Part shown: positions 19,596-29,930 of the stretch, piece by piece
How the letters are laid out: every line of letters starts with the position of its first letter
How positions within the stretch are numbered: position 1 is the stretch's first letter
Origin: Chlorokybus atmophyticus
Lineage: Eukaryota; Streptophyta; Chlorokybophyceae; Chlorokybales; Chlorokybaceae
Direction: 5' to 3'
Assembly (NCBI GenBank): GCA_009103225.1
Contig: RHPI01002272.1
Span: forward strand, 129,454-190,416
Length of the DNA: 60,963 nucleotides
Position numbers and translations under genes: made by a program
The notes under the pieces: generated by a model
The model's database searches: none
What the model was told of the DNA's origin: nothing
The model's input: only the letters and a program-made list of their open reading frames with translations

Positions 19596-20267
19596 TGTGA
19601 CGGTGCTCGTGCCTTGCTACCTGTGAGTTGGTCCAATCCACAACCCTCTCACCAAGACACGGTATTCACACCGGAACCTTGCCCCCTCTGCCAAGCACAC
19701 ACGCGCGCCCCGCCACTCGCGTACGCACGCGCATGCGCTCGAAGCTACACACCGACTCGTGTAGCGCCTTGGATCGTCACACAAGCAAGCACACACCGGT
19801 GGGCACACGCTAGCAACCCCTGCTAACCACCACCAAGCTTGCACACAAGAAACTAGGGAGCTAAAGGTTGTATTGCAAATTGTAGAATGTCACTTTTATA
19901 CCTACCAGTCTGCACATGCTACTGTCTAGACGATTCTAGCGCTAGACGGAACTAGAAGCTAAGATATTCTTGCAGAATCTTGTAGTACACTTCTAGACCT
20001 TTCCAACGCACCAAAGATCTCCTAATTTGCTGCTCATATGGTCAAGTTATACTACTTGGCGCCAGGCCCTTCCAGAAATCTGGTCGAGCCCTTCTCGACT
20101 GGCCCTCCGTTTTCTGGCACCTTCCGGACTGGTCTTGGGGCCCCGGTCGATATCCGCGGCAGACTCATAACTCGCCGATATCCGCCACAAGTCATTAAAA
20201 ACATGTACCTTACAAATAAGGCCTAAAACGGCCATGAAAATCACAGAATTTGGCCTTGACTGTTACA
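19596..20267 (-). repeat. Gypsy 1 3' LTR
   Basis: A 672-bp LTR starting TGTGACGG and ending GTTACA. The partner LTR at 24,973-25,642 differs at only about ten positions plus small indels, so the insertion is fairly recent. TTGTG (19,591-19,595) precedes it as the target duplication. Confidence 0.9.
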
Positions 20268-23200
20268 CTCCTCCCCCCCCAGGTGAGCTTCGTCCTCGAA
20301 GCTCGCGAGGGTGTCGTCGAGCAAGATAGGCACGCACAACGTCTTGAGCATTAGTCAAGTGTGCCTCTGGCTCCCAGGATGCTTCATGCAACGGATAGCC
20401 CTTCCATTTCACTAAGAACTTGCGTACGCCATGCACAAACTTCTCACCAAGGATGTCTTCTACCTCCCACTCGGGTTCACCGTCTGTGCCAACTTCGGGG
20501 GGTGGCCTTTCTGGCGGTTGTCCTCGATATGCTTTCAGAAGGGAGACGTGAAAAACGGGGTGCACACGCATGGTGTCGGGTAGCTCCAACTTGTACGCCA
20601 CGTCCGAGATAACTTTGCTGACCTTAAATGGTCCCAACCAGCGTTCATTCAGCTTGCGAACTCCCGTACGCACCTGGACGTGCTTCGCGGAGAGTAACAC
20701 AATGTCGCCTTCCTGAAACGTGAGGTGTCGGCGATGCGCGTCCGCGTACTGCTTCTGCCGATTTTGTGCCACCAATAACGCATCCCTAGCTGCCTTGTTA
20801 ATGTCCGCGCACTTTGTAAGGAAGTCATTAGCTGCCTCCACACGCACGTCATGTCGTCGCGGTGTCCATGCCGTCAACGGTGTCAATGGATGTTGCCCGT
20901 AGTTCATAAGGAAGGGAGTGACACCTGTGCTTGCATTGTGGTGGTTGTTGATCGCAAACTCAACCAACTCAAGCAGCTCCTCCCAATTGTCTTGTCGCGC
21001 GTTAACGTAGCAACGCAGCATGTCCTCGATCACACGGTTGGCCCGCTCCGTTTGCCCATCAGTTTGCGGGTGGAATGCCGTGCTAAACTTCAGTGTGGTA
21101 CCCAGTGCACTATGCAGCGCCTCCCAAAACTTACTTGTAAAGCGCGGGTCGCGATCACTCACAATGCTTCGTGGTAATCCATGAGAACGAAATACATGCT
21201 TCACGAACAAGCGTGCTGCCTCCGGTGCCGTGCAAGACTCACTACACGGTGCCAAGCGTACCATTTTGCTGGTTTTATCGACGAACACAAGTATAGCGTC
21301 GTACCCTTCTTTTGTCTTTGGTAGCCCCGTGATAAAGTCCATGGTAACTTGCTCCCACTTGGACAATGGCACAGGGAGAGGTTGCAGCAACCCACCTGGC
21401 TTTTGGTTGCTTGCCTTCACCCTTTGGCATGCGTCGCACAACGCCACGTAGTCGCGCACATCGCGATGCATCTCTCGCCAGTAAAAACGCTGTTTTAAGC
21501 TTGCTAAAGTCCTTTCCAACCCTTGGTGACCAGCAATGGGCACGTCATGAGCTTCCTTCAGCAACTTCACACGGATATGCGCGACGTTGGGGATGTACAA
21601 CCGCCCATGGTGCCACAGCAGCCCGTCGCGCATTGACCAGTGCCCACTGGTGTCCGTAGCTGTATTTTTCAGCTCTTGCAACACTTTCATACCCTCCGTG
21701 TCTTCACGAAGCACTTGCCGAATCTGGTCGGTCCACTCGGGCTGCACTTGAGCGAGTGCCTCAACTGCATTAAGCCGGCTCAGCGCGTCAGCAACACCAT
21801 TTGATGTACCGGGCTTATACTTGATATCGAAGTCAAAAAGTTGAAAGAACTCAAGCCATCGAGCTTGTCTGCGACTCAGATGAGGTTGTGTTTGTAAGTA
21901 CCTCAGTGGAGAGTGATCCGTCTCAAGCACGAACTTTTTGCCTTCCAGAAAACAACGCCATTGTCGTAGCGCCATGACTTGCGCTAAAAGTTCCTTCTCG
22001 TGCACGGGGTAATTCAGCTCCGCACCACTCATCTTCTTGCTGAAGAATGCTACTGGTTGAAGGCCGTTGCCATGGTCTTGCTGCAAAACAGCTCCTACGG
22101 CTGTGTCGGACGCGTCGCAAGCCAAAATAAATGTCTTTTCCATGTTGGGGTGAGCCAGGACTGGTGCCTCCGTCAGCGCCTTCTTCAACGCAGCAAATGC
22201 ATGTTCCTCTGTTGCTGACCAGCTCCAATGCTTTCCCTTCTTGAGTAGGGTAGTCAAGGGAGCAGCTATGCGCGAAAACCCCATGATAAACTTGCGATAA
22301 TACCCCGCAAGGCCTAAAAAGGACATCACCTCCTTTACATTGGTCGGGGCAGCCCACTCGCGCACCACCTGCACTTTGTTGGGGTCCGGCTTGATGCCTT
22401 CATGCGACACAATGTGGCCTAGGTACTCCACCTCTCGAAGCAAGAATTTGCACTTCTGTAGCTGGGCGTACAACTTGTGTTCGCGCAAACGCTGCAACAC
22501 GCGCCGTAGAAGTGCCACGTGCTCCTCCTTTGTTGTCGCGTACACCAAAATGTCGTCGAGGTACACGAGGACTCCCTTACCAATCAAGTCAGCAAAAACG
22601 CTGTTCATAAGCGTTTGAAATGTTGCCGGTGCGTTCGTAAGTCCGAAGGACATGACCAACCACTCGTAGTGCCCATAACGTGTGTTAAAAGCTGTTTTCT
22701 CCACATCCTCGGGCGCGATGCGAATTTGGTGATAACCTCCAGCAAGATCAAGTGTTGTGAAGTACTGCGCACCTTGCAATTGCTCCAGCAACTCGTCGAT
22801 ACGTGGGAGTGGAAAGCAATTCCTCTTCGTGATGTTGTTGAGAGCTCGGTAGTCGACGCACATGCGCAAGCTCCCGTTCTTCTTTCGTACAAACAAAATA
22901 GGTGCACCATAGGGGGACTTACTAGGCCTGATGTAGCCTCTTTTCAGCAAGTCCGCCACCTGCCTCTCGGCCTCTTCCAGCTCCAAAGGTGACAACTTGT
23001 ATACGGGTCGATACGGTGGCTTGTGCACGCCCTCAATCAGCTCCACACGGTGGTCTACGCTCCGTGGAGGTGGTAGACCAGATGGAAGTCCGTCCACCAT
23101 GATATCTTGGTATTCTTTAACAAGTTTACACACCTCGGGGTCCATAGTAGCCGTCTGAACATCGTCACTCAGCTCCGGTGCTGACTTTGCAGTGTTTTCG

Positions 23201-23796
23201 CGCACCACGCACAACCATGCAGCCTTTGCCTTCCGTGGAGACAATAACTTCCTCAATTGCACATAAGAGATCTGGGCAATTGTCGTACCACCTAATTGTG
23301 CGTGCCGCGCCTCGATGACGTCCGATGCAGCTTGAATGGACTCTCCACCGTTTCGCTCGATGGTGAGCACGCGCTTCCTCCAATTGATGGCTGGATTATG
23401 TTGCCATAGCCACGGTAGTCCCAAAATCCCATCAAACCCGTTCCGTAGGGTGATGCAGCAAAATCGCATGCTCTCCTTCATCTTCCCAATGCGAACGCAC
23501 AACTCTTTGGTCATAAACGCAGCGCCATCACCTCCAGAGGGTGGCTCTCCATCAGCGAGCTTCACTTCACCTCCTCGTAATGACGAAAGCCAACCGTAAC
23601 GCCGCGCGATATCAATACTCATGAAGTTGCTGTTGGCACCGCTATCAATCATGAGCTTACACTCTCTCCATCGTCCTTGGTCATCGCAAATGTGTGCTCG
23701 AAGCCCGAAGTACTTTGTTGTCTCCTCGTTTGCATAACTCACCACCATTGGCGCGTTCAAAGCCATCTCTTCTTGCTTCTTTAATGGAAATGTCAC
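20263..23796 (-). CDS. Gypsy 1 Pol: protease-RT-RNase H-integrase-chromodomain
   Basis: One open frame of about 1,177 codons. In order: aspartic protease (LMIDSGANSNFM), reverse transcriptase with TLDLAGGYHQIRI and the catalytic YLDDILVY, RNase H (DASDTAVGAVLQQD, TDHSPLRYLQ), integrase with an HHCC zinc site (HQGLERT ... CDACQRV) and DDE core (DFITGLP, SDRDPRF, FHPQTDGQTERANR), then a C-terminal chromodomain (EWEVEDILGEKF ... FLVKWKGYPLHEASWEP). The chromodomain directs integration to modified histones in chromoviruses. The frame has no ATG near its start and is in the -1 frame relative to gag, so it is probably made as Gag-Pol by frameshifting. Confidence 0.93.
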   Translation of the reverse strand: MTFPLKKQEEMALNAPMVVSYANEETTKYFGLRAHICDDQGRWRECKLMIDSGANSNFMSIDIARRYGWLSSLRGGEVKLADGEPPSGGDGAAFMTKELCVRIGKMKESMRFCCITLRNGFDGILGLPWLWQHNPAINWRKRVLTIERNGGESIQAASDVIEARHAQLGGTTIAQISYVQLRKLLSPRKAKAAWLCVVRENTAKSAPELSDDVQTATMDPEVCKLVKEYQDIMVDGLPSGLPPPRSVDHRVELIEGVHKPPYRPVYKLSPLELEEAERQVADLLKRGYIRPSKSPYGAPILFVRKKNGSLRMCVDYRALNNITKRNCFPLPRIDELLEQLQGAQYFTTLDLAGGYHQIRIAPEDVEKTAFNTRYGHYEWLVMSFGLTNAPATFQTLMNSVFADLIGKGVLVYLDDILVYATTKEEHVALLRRVLQRLREHKLYAQLQKCKFLLREVEYLGHIVSHEGIKPDPNKVQVVREWAAPTNVKEVMSFLGLAGYYRKFIMGFSRIAAPLTTLLKKGKHWSWSATEEHAFAALKKALTEAPVLAHPNMEKTFILACDASDTAVGAVLQQDHGNGLQPVAFFSKKMSGAELNYPVHEKELLAQVMALRQWRCFLEGKKFVLETDHSPLRYLQTQPHLSRRQARWLEFFQLFDFDIKYKPGTSNGVADALSRLNAVEALAQVQPEWTDQIRQVLREDTEGMKVLQELKNTATDTSGHWSMRDGLLWHHGRLYIPNVAHIRVKLLKEAHDVPIAGHQGLERTLASLKQRFYWREMHRDVRDYVALCDACQRVKASNQKPGGLLQPLPVPLSKWEQVTMDFITGLPKTKEGYDAILVFVDKTSKMVRLAPCSESCTAPEAARLFVKHVFRSHGLPRSIVSDRDPRFTSKFWEALHSALGTTLKFSTAFHPQTDGQTERANRVIEDMLRCYVNARQDNWEELLELVEFAINNHHNASTGVTPFLMNYGQHPLTPLTAWTPRRHDVRVEAANDFLTKCADINKAARDALLVAQNRQKQYADAHRRHLTFQEGDIVLLSAKHVQVRTGVRKLNERWLGPFKVSKVISDVAYKLELPDTMRVHPVFHVSLLKAYRGQPPERPPPEVGTDGEPEWEVEDILGEKFVHGVRKFLVKWKGYPLHEASWEPEAHLTNAQDVVRAYLARRHPRELRGRSSPGGGGV
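20268..20280 (-). other. Gypsy 1 polypurine tract
   Basis: On the coding strand, GGGGGGGGAGGAG directly abuts the 3' LTR, the standard plus-strand primer site of LTR retrotransposons. Confidence 0.8.
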
Positions 23797-23849
23797 AGCA
23801 TCCGTCCGTGCATGAGGCTCCTTCCTATCCCCAGCAGTAGCCTCCTCAC

Positions 23850-24929
23850 CTACTGGGGGAAGTCGTTTTCCTGCTCCACGCCATTTTGCTCCATGGTGTT
23901 GACGCGACGATCACGGCGAGGGTTGCCATCCGGTGTTGGCCTTTGCGTGCTTCGTTTGGGGCATCCGTACGCCAAATGCTCCGTCGACCCACACGCATAA
24001 CACTTGCGCACACCTTTACCTCTTTCACCACGTCCGCCGTGCTTCGCCTCACTTCCATGCGTGTGTATGGCACCCACCTCCATTGGTGCAGGCCCAGAGT
24101 CAGCTCCACCTCCATTGGCAAGTGCTGAACTTGGTTCTCCTCGTCTCCATGCATGTTGAAAGCCTCCCCGGGGCTGATCACCATGCCTTTGCCTCCAGTC
24201 AGTGTTTCTTGTGGTGGACTTGAAGTACAACGCGTCGAGACGCTCCGCGATGCGTATAGCCTCCGCGAGTGTCTTCGGGTCCCGTAGCTCCACTTCTTTA
24301 CGCCCCAAAGGTTTTAAACCACGTGTATACCTGTCCAACTGCTCCTCCTCGGTCATATTGGGTATGGACATCACCAATCGCTGAAACGCGGCCGTGTACG
24401 CCATCACCGACCCCATTTGCACAAGGGCTGCAAGTTTGTCGCGTGCGGCCTTCACGCTCTCAACGGGAACAAATTGATGCCTGACCTCCAGTGCCAACTC
24501 TTCCATGGTGGTCAATGGTAGCGCCAACCCGTTTGCAACACGCGTACATCGATGCCTCCACCACACAAGTGCTGCACCTTCAAGCAATGTCGCTGCAACC
24601 TCCACGTGCAGATGCGTGGGCACCTCCGTGAGCTTCAACCAAGACGATACTTGAAAAATCCATTCATCCACTGCATCTCCATCACGTTGACCCCTGAATG
24701 GCTTGGGCTTTGGCACCTTCACATGCACGCGCGAGCTTGATGCCATGGGAATTTGTACACGCGCCATCGCATGCTCATACGCCTCGCGTTGTGCTTGTGC
24801 CGCCGCTTGAGTGTGATGAAGCTCTTCCCTCAGTGCCAAGATGGCAGCTTGAAGCTCTTCCATGCGAGCATCCTCCATCTCCACTAACACACTACACTCC
24901 GCTTCCGAATGAAAAGTGTAAACGCCCAC
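23850..24929 (-). CDS. Gypsy 1 Gag
   Basis: A 359-codon frame with a coiled-coil N-terminus (EELHHTQAAAQAQREAYEHA), a retrotransposon Gag domain with DEWIFQVSSWLKL and YTAAFQRLVMSI, and a CCHC zinc knuckle (CYACGSTEHLAYGC). It ends FPQ-stop at 23,850. The pol frame is -1 relative to gag, is open through this stop, and overlaps it at a run of C residues (TTCCCCCAGTAG), a plausible slip site. Confidence 0.9.
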   Translation of the reverse strand: MGVYTFHSEAECSVLVEMEDARMEELQAAILALREELHHTQAAAQAQREAYEHAMARVQIPMASSSRVHVKVPKPKPFRGQRDGDAVDEWIFQVSSWLKLTEVPTHLHVEVAATLLEGAALVWWRHRCTRVANGLALPLTTMEELALEVRHQFVPVESVKAARDKLAALVQMGSVMAYTAAFQRLVMSIPNMTEEEQLDRYTRGLKPLGRKEVELRDPKTLAEAIRIAERLDALYFKSTTRNTDWRQRHGDQPRGGFQHAWRRGEPSSALANGGGADSGPAPMEVGAIHTHGSEAKHGGRGERGKGVRKCYACGSTEHLAYGCPKRSTQRPTPDGNPRRDRRVNTMEQNGVEQENDFPQ

Positions 24930-24958
24930 ACACTTCCTCTCTCACCTTCGTAAACCGT

Positions 24959-24970
24959 GCTCCGATACCA
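24959..24970 (-). other. Gypsy 1 primer binding site
   Basis: On the coding strand TGGTATCGGAGC follows the 5' LTR after two bases. It matches the complement of the 3' end of initiator Met-tRNA (TGGTATCAGAGC) except for one base, the usual primer for plant gypsy and copia elements. Confidence 0.85.
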
Positions 24971-24972
24971 GT

Positions 24973-25642
24973 TGTGACGGTGCTCGTGCCTTGTCACCTG
25001 TGAGTTGGTCCAATCCACAACCCTCTCACCAAGACACGGTATTCACACCGGAACCTTGCCCCCTCTCCAAGCACACACGCGCGCCCCGCCACTCGCGTAC
25101 GCTCGCGCATGCGCTCGAAGCTACACACCGACTTGTGTAGCGCCTTGGATCGTCACACAAGCAAGCACACACCGGTGGACACACGCTAGCAACCCCTGCT
25201 AACCACCACCAAGCTTGCACACAAGAAACTAGGGAGTAAAGGTTGTATTGCAAATTGTAGAATGTCACTTTTATACCTACCAGTCTGCACATGCTACTGT
25301 CTAGACGATTCTAGCGCTAGACGGAACTAGAAGCTGAGATATTCTTGCAGAATCTTGTAGTACACTTCTAGACCTTTCCAACGCACCAAAGATCTCCTAA
25401 TTTGCTGCTCATATGGTCAAGTTATACTACTTGGCGCCAGGCCCTTCCAGAAATCTGGTCGAGCCCTTCTCGACTGGCCCTCCGTTTTCTGGCACCTTCC
25501 GGACTGGTCTTGGGGCCCCAGTCGATATCCGCGGCAGACTCATAACTCGCCGATATCCGCCACAAGTCATTAAAAACATGTACCTTACAAATAAGGCCTA
25601 AAACGGCCATGAAAATCACAGAATTTGGCCTTGATTGTTACA
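24973..25642 (-). repeat. Gypsy 1 5' LTR
   Basis: A 670-bp LTR, TGTGACGG ... TTACA, followed by the TTGTG target duplication (25,643-25,647). It should contain the element's promoter. Confidence 0.9.
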
Positions 25643-25647
25643 TTGTG

Positions 25648-26117
25648 TTGGTGCTCGTTGCCGCTGTTGCTGGTGCTTGCTTTAGGTTGCCCCTGCTGTT
25701 TCTTCCTACAGTCCTTCACAATGTGCCCCTTCCAACCACACCAATGGCATGTGAGGTCTTTGTGACGAGGATTGCCTGGCTTGTTGCCCTTGTACTTCTC
25801 TTCATGGTTGCTCTTCTTTGCGTGCTTGCCGGTGTAGAAGGCGACGGCATCCGCTTGCTCGTCCTTCTTCACAACCCTCTGCTCCACGGTGAGCAGCTTC
25901 GGTAGCACATCGTCCAACGTCAACTCCGATGATAACGTCTCCAGCAGGGTTGCGACGACCTCGTACTCTGCTGGTAGCCCTGCAACAATGGCCAGCACTA
26001 CCTCCGTCTCCCCCATGTTGTGGCCGACGTTGATGAGGTCCGCCCACAGCTCTCTCGCGCGCGCAACATACTTTGTGATGGGTTCTGCTGCCTCCTTCCT
26101 GAGTGCGCTGAGCTGCT
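25648..26117 (-). pseudogene. Copia A Gag, middle part with zinc knuckle
   Basis: Gag of copia A between gypsy 1 and copia B. It encodes LSALRKEAAEPITKYVARAR, LELINVGHNM-type sequence and the zinc knuckle CHWCGWKGHIVKDC. It stops where copia B is inserted (CTGCT at 26,113-26,117). The N-terminal remainder lies at 49,351-49,700, 23 kb away. Confidence 0.85.
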
Positions 26118-26542
26118 TGTCGAGAGTCATTCCTACATACGATCAGCATCGACCCTCCACACCAAAGTAGAATGTCGTAAGGACGAGCACTAGGTCCGGA
26201 CTTAGCAAGATGGCGTCGTCGGACCAGACTCCGGACTCCAGACAGGAGCCTTACTAACTGCTTCGTATCTCCGCGTATACTTACTTATATTAGGCGTGTG
26301 AGAGCTTGTTGGAAAGCTCTAGTTGTAAGCAAGACAACACAGCTTAGAGCGCGTTAAAAGGCTAAGTATAGCTTACGCAGTGCTTGCAAACGTAGACGTG
26401 TGTGTAACTGGCTGGTATAAGAACCAGCGGACAACTTGTAATAGATGAATGTGATGTGACTTGTGTATGCTCTGGTGGCAGTAGCTCTGTCTCTGTGCAT
26501 CCATGCTTGCCTCAGCTACATGTGCATGCTAGTCCTTCAACA
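26118..26542 (+). repeat. Copia B 5' LTR
   Basis: A 425-bp LTR, here TGTCGAGAG... (one change from TGTTGAGAG) to CTTCAACA. CTGCT precedes it as the target duplication. Confidence 0.9.
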
Positions 26543-26562
26543 GGTTATGGGCCCACACTACG
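26543..26562 (+). other. Copia B primer binding site (half-tRNA type)
   Basis: GGTTATGGGCCCAC directly after the LTR is complementary to the anticodon stem-loop of eukaryotic initiator Met-tRNA (GTGGGCCCATAACC), not to its 3' end. Drosophila copia is known to prime from an internally cut initiator tRNA in this way. The same site occurs in copia A (49,785-49,804) and copia C (56,541-56,560). Confidence 0.75.
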
Positions 26563-26671
26563 CTTGAGGAGTGTGAGACTAGCTTGTGTGCATTAGTAGT
26601 TGTACACTACGGTAGCTTGTTGATAGCAGAGCCTTGGGTGTCAACCGCAAGAAAAGGCAGGCACGACAAAG

Positions 26672-27910
26672 ATGGAGGCGACCTACGACAAGGGGCAAAT
26701 TGCAAAGCTTGACACCGACAACTACAACACATGGTGCGTGAAGATGAAGGCCTTGCTCATCCACAAGAAGGTGTGGAAGTACGTTGATCCGAAGGCACCA
26801 CCACCAACACCAAGAACGAACACTGTGTGGTCACAGCATTCAGCGGAAGCACACTCTTTGCTTGTGTTGAACTGCAAACCGCATCACTTTCCCATGCTCA
26901 CTGCATGTGAAGATGGTAGACAAGCTTGGGAAAAGCTATCAGCCGTTTTCAGAGCCAAGAACAATGCTAGAAAGTTGCAGCTACGCAAGCAGCTCAGCGC
27001 ACTCAGGAAGGAGGCAGCAGAACCCATCACAAAGTATGTTGCGCGCGCGAGAGAGCTGTGGGCGGACCTCATCAACGTCGGCCACAACATGGGGGAGACG
27101 GAGGTAGTGCTGGCCATTGTTGCAGGGCTACCAGCAGAGTACGAGGTCGTCGCAACCCTGCTGGAGACGTCATCATCGGAGTTGACGTTGGACGATGTGC
27201 TACCGAAGCTGCTCACCGTGGAGCAGAGGGTTGTGAAGAAGGACGAGCAAGCGGATGCCGTCGCCTTCTACACCGGCAAGCACGCAAAGAAGAGCAACCA
27301 TGAAGAGAAGTACAAGGGCAACAAGCCAGGCAATCCTCGTCACAAAGACCTCACATGCCACTGGTGTGGTTGGAAGGGGCACATTGTGAAGGACTGTAGG
27401 AAGAAACAACAGGGGCAACCTAGAGCAAGCACCAGCAACAGCGGCAACGAGCACCAACACAAGGAGAAACATGTCGCCTTCACTGCATCCAGTTCGAGGG
27501 CGGGCACAGCTTTCTGGGTGGTGGACTCTGGCTGCGATCGTCATCTCACACCAAACAAGGAGGTGATGGAGGGATACAGGAAGCTGACGTCCACAATTAA
27601 GGTGGCGGGCTTCGGTGGCGAAGTATTGGTGGCTGAGGGAGTTGGCAACGTACGACTCCAGTGCAAGGTTGGTAACACACTACGCGAGGTGTTGTTACGC
27701 AACGTCCTGCATGTTCTTAAGGCTATTGCGAGTCTATTCTCTGTGAGGGTTGCGGAGCGCTTAGGCGCGGAGATCCTATTTCGGAAGGGTGGCTGCACAG
27801 TCATCCTTGATGGGGTCGTGCACATGGTTGGAATCGCTGATCCGGGAGGGCTCTACCACGTGGAGCAGCACCCTAAGGACATTAACATTCAAGCCATGGT
27901 GGTGAAGGAC
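26672..27910 (+). pseudogene. Copia B Gag and protease, cut by E2
   Basis: Open from an ATG at 26,672: a Gag (UBN2/Retrotran_gag type, with NYNTWCVKMKALLIHKKVW and VARARELWADLINVGHNM), the zinc knuckle CHWCGWKGHIVKDC, then the protease VVDSGCDRHLTPN. The frame is intact up to the E2 insertion, after the codons VVKD just before the pre-integrase domain. The rest of pol resumes at 45,758. Confidence 0.9.
27908..27910. other. E2 target-site duplication, left copy
   Basis: GAC, repeated at 45,758-45,760. Copia C reads GTGAAGGACAAGGAG with a single GAC, so this is the duplicated 3-bp target expected for CACTA elements. Confidence 0.9.
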
Positions 27911-28490
27911 CACCGGTAATTTTGGGACCCCCCGAGTCCTGATTATTCACGCCATCTCGTCTGAATTAATGACTTGATCCGTTTTACGCCTTCTGTCCGT
28001 GAATATCCAATGGTTATTGTACTATCTGTCCCATCCCTGCCAAAAGGAACAGCGTTCTTCACCCGCAAGACGCATTCATATTCAACGTACATACCACTGA
28101 ACCTCGTTTCAACCCATACACTTTGAATTTCAAAATGAGTATTTCGTGCATATTCAAGGTCAGTCAAGTTGTACTTGATGAACGATATGGTACAATGAAT
28201 TGTCAGTGCCCAAACAGCAGAATAATCACCCAGCGTGTGTGGTACTGGCTACGGCTTGCCGCGAAAACCCTGAGTCCTAAATACCATTGCATAGTCACCA
28301 TCATATTCAGGGAACATATAGCATGAAATACACCAAGTCCCAAGTGCCATCGAACATTCAACACCACTTGACAAAACTGCCGATGTGAAATTACACCAAG
28401 TGCCAAGTGCCATCGAATGTTCAACACCACTTGGCAAAACTGCCGCTGTGAAATTACACTAAGTCCCAAGTGCCATTGAGAAGGCAAGCA
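27911..28490. repeat. E2 left terminal and subterminal repeats
   Basis: TIR followed by repeated ATTCA-containing motifs (TTATTCACG, CATATTCAAC, CATATTCAAGG, CATATTCAGGG). A 63-bp tandem repeat starting ACACCAAGTCCCAAGTGCCA has copies at 28,330, 28,393 and a partial one at 28,456. Such arrays bind TnpA in CACTA elements. Confidence 0.8.
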
Positions 28491-28607
28491 TGCTAATGGC
28501 TTGCATTCTAAATTCTATTAAGTACAAAGTTAGCTTGGACTACTATTACACAGCTGGCCAATGAACCTGTGCTTTTGACTACAATTTAGCTATGTACCAA
28601 CCGCCTG

Positions 28608-28874
28608 CTACTTCACATCCGCCGTGACGTTTGCTGTGCTGGCATGCTGTCCATGAGTGTTCGCAGTCGTCTCCTTAAGCTGTCTGCCTCTTTTGGACGA
28701 AACCAATCCTTTTGCATCTGCGTTGCACACACCCACACCATCTGGTTGCTCAACACATGTCAACCTACACGACTTTGCACTAGGGCAGCTGCCATATGGA
28801 GACATTCCAATGCATGAGCTGTACCTGCTGAAATATCGGGGCGTTTTGCTCGATTGGACCAGCTTGTATCCCAT
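28608..28874 (-). CDS. E2 minus-strand terminal exon, function unknown
   Basis: An 88-codon frame ending in TGA/TAG-rich subterminal DNA, with four or five cysteines and a basic KRGRQLKE segment. It lies at the 3' end of the minus-strand transcription unit and may be the last exon of the PHD-containing gene. No family recognised. The stretch 28,880-29,500 between it and the next open frame shows no clear domain. Confidence 0.3.
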   Translation of the reverse strand: MGYKLVQSSKTPRYFSRYSSCIGMSPYGSCPSAKSCRLTCVEQPDGVGVCNADAKGLVSSKRGRQLKETTANTHGQHASTANVTADVK

Positions 28875-29531
28875 CTATAAACTTGTCAAGGTAAACCATG
28901 ACAAACAGCCCGCACGCAACTCCATCCCTCTGCTGAGGGACCTGCACGAACACGCTATGTCAATGCGGGCGAACCAAACGTAGGTGCATCTACATAGGGA
29001 TTGTGCCGGGAGAGGGTTTGACCTCATCACCAGGCCAAAACAACATGTCCTACCCGTGGATCAAGTAGCGGGACGTTTGCGGGAGAGAAGCGCTGTTGCG
29101 ACTCATTTCCATGCTTCCTGCCCCACATATAGTTTAGATAAGCGCGCCTTGGTCCGTCGACATTGAGATGTAGACCAAGGGAGTCGAGATGGACGATCAA
29201 GGGCGGCGTGTTGCTTCCAAATTCCCCTCCAGGATTGCACACCAGCAGCAGACTCCAGTGAGTCCTGTGGCATGCAGACTTTACAGTGAGTCCATGCGAG
29301 CAAGTACAGCAGCACTACATTGCGAGAACTTGGCTTCACTCTCACCGGCTGTCTGGGTTGACAATTGCTGCCAGCAAGTTCTTGGAAAACGGATCGTTCT
29401 CCCACCTATCTATCCTGTGATTGCCACTGTGCCATTTATGTTGTTCATGGCAGTGCACAATCTTGGTGTAGAAGTGCGGGTTGAACAGCCTCACGTGAAT
29501 GCCTTCAGCTCTGCCCACGACCTCCTCTTCC

Positions 29532-29930
29532 TTATATCTGCGGGTGCGTGACACATACATGACACAGCTGCACAACACCAACAACGCAAGGCTCATACCT
29601 GCAAAAAAAGTGGAGCACGGTGTCGTTGAGCTCCTGTCTGCCGTCCAGCAACTTTCCGTCCGCTTCAAACACTGGCACCGCATCACGTGCATTTGCACTA
29701 GGGCAAATGAACAGGGGCACAGGTGTTGACGCCTCAACTTCAGCACCCGGCCCGTCCAGCACCATGATGTCATCATCGCTGTCCACGAGGTCCACAACTG
29801 CTGCAGCCGTTGTGGTTCCCTGACTCGGGTGCTGGCGACGTTCCCCGTTGGCATCCTCATCATCAAAATCCATCGGGACTGGCTCTGCAGCGTAAAAAGG
29901 TAGGATTATGCAATAAGCGCCGCAAACCAA
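29532..29930 (-). CDS. E2 acidic exon with SUMO-interaction-like motif
   Basis: The frame starts near an AEPVPMDFDDEDANGERR segment and contains VVDLVDSDDDIMVLDG. A hydrophobic core flanked by acidic residues, twice in a row (VVDLVDSDD, IMVLDG), resembles a SUMO-interacting motif. The rest is low-complexity. By position it belongs to the same minus-strand gene as the PHD finger. Function is inferred only from the motif. Confidence 0.4.
   Translation of the reverse strand: MVCGAYCIILPFYAAEPVPMDFDDEDANGERRQHPSQGTTTAAAVVDLVDSDDDIMVLDGPGAEVEASTPVPLFICPSANARDAVPVFEADGKLLDGRQELNDTVLHFFCRYEPCVVGVVQLCHVCVTHPQI

Larger units (their letters stand above)
19596..25642 (-). mobile_element. Gypsy 1: full-length chromodomain Ty3/gypsy element
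   Basis: Complete 6.05-kb element with two LTRs, PPT, PBS, gag and pol, flanked by a perfect 5-bp duplication TTGTG (19,591-19,595 and 25,643-25,647). The empty site is visible in copia C, which reads CTCCTTGTGTTGGTGCTCG without interruption. It sits inside the Gag coding region of copia A in the same orientation. Structure and open frames suggest it may still be functional. Confidence 0.92.
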
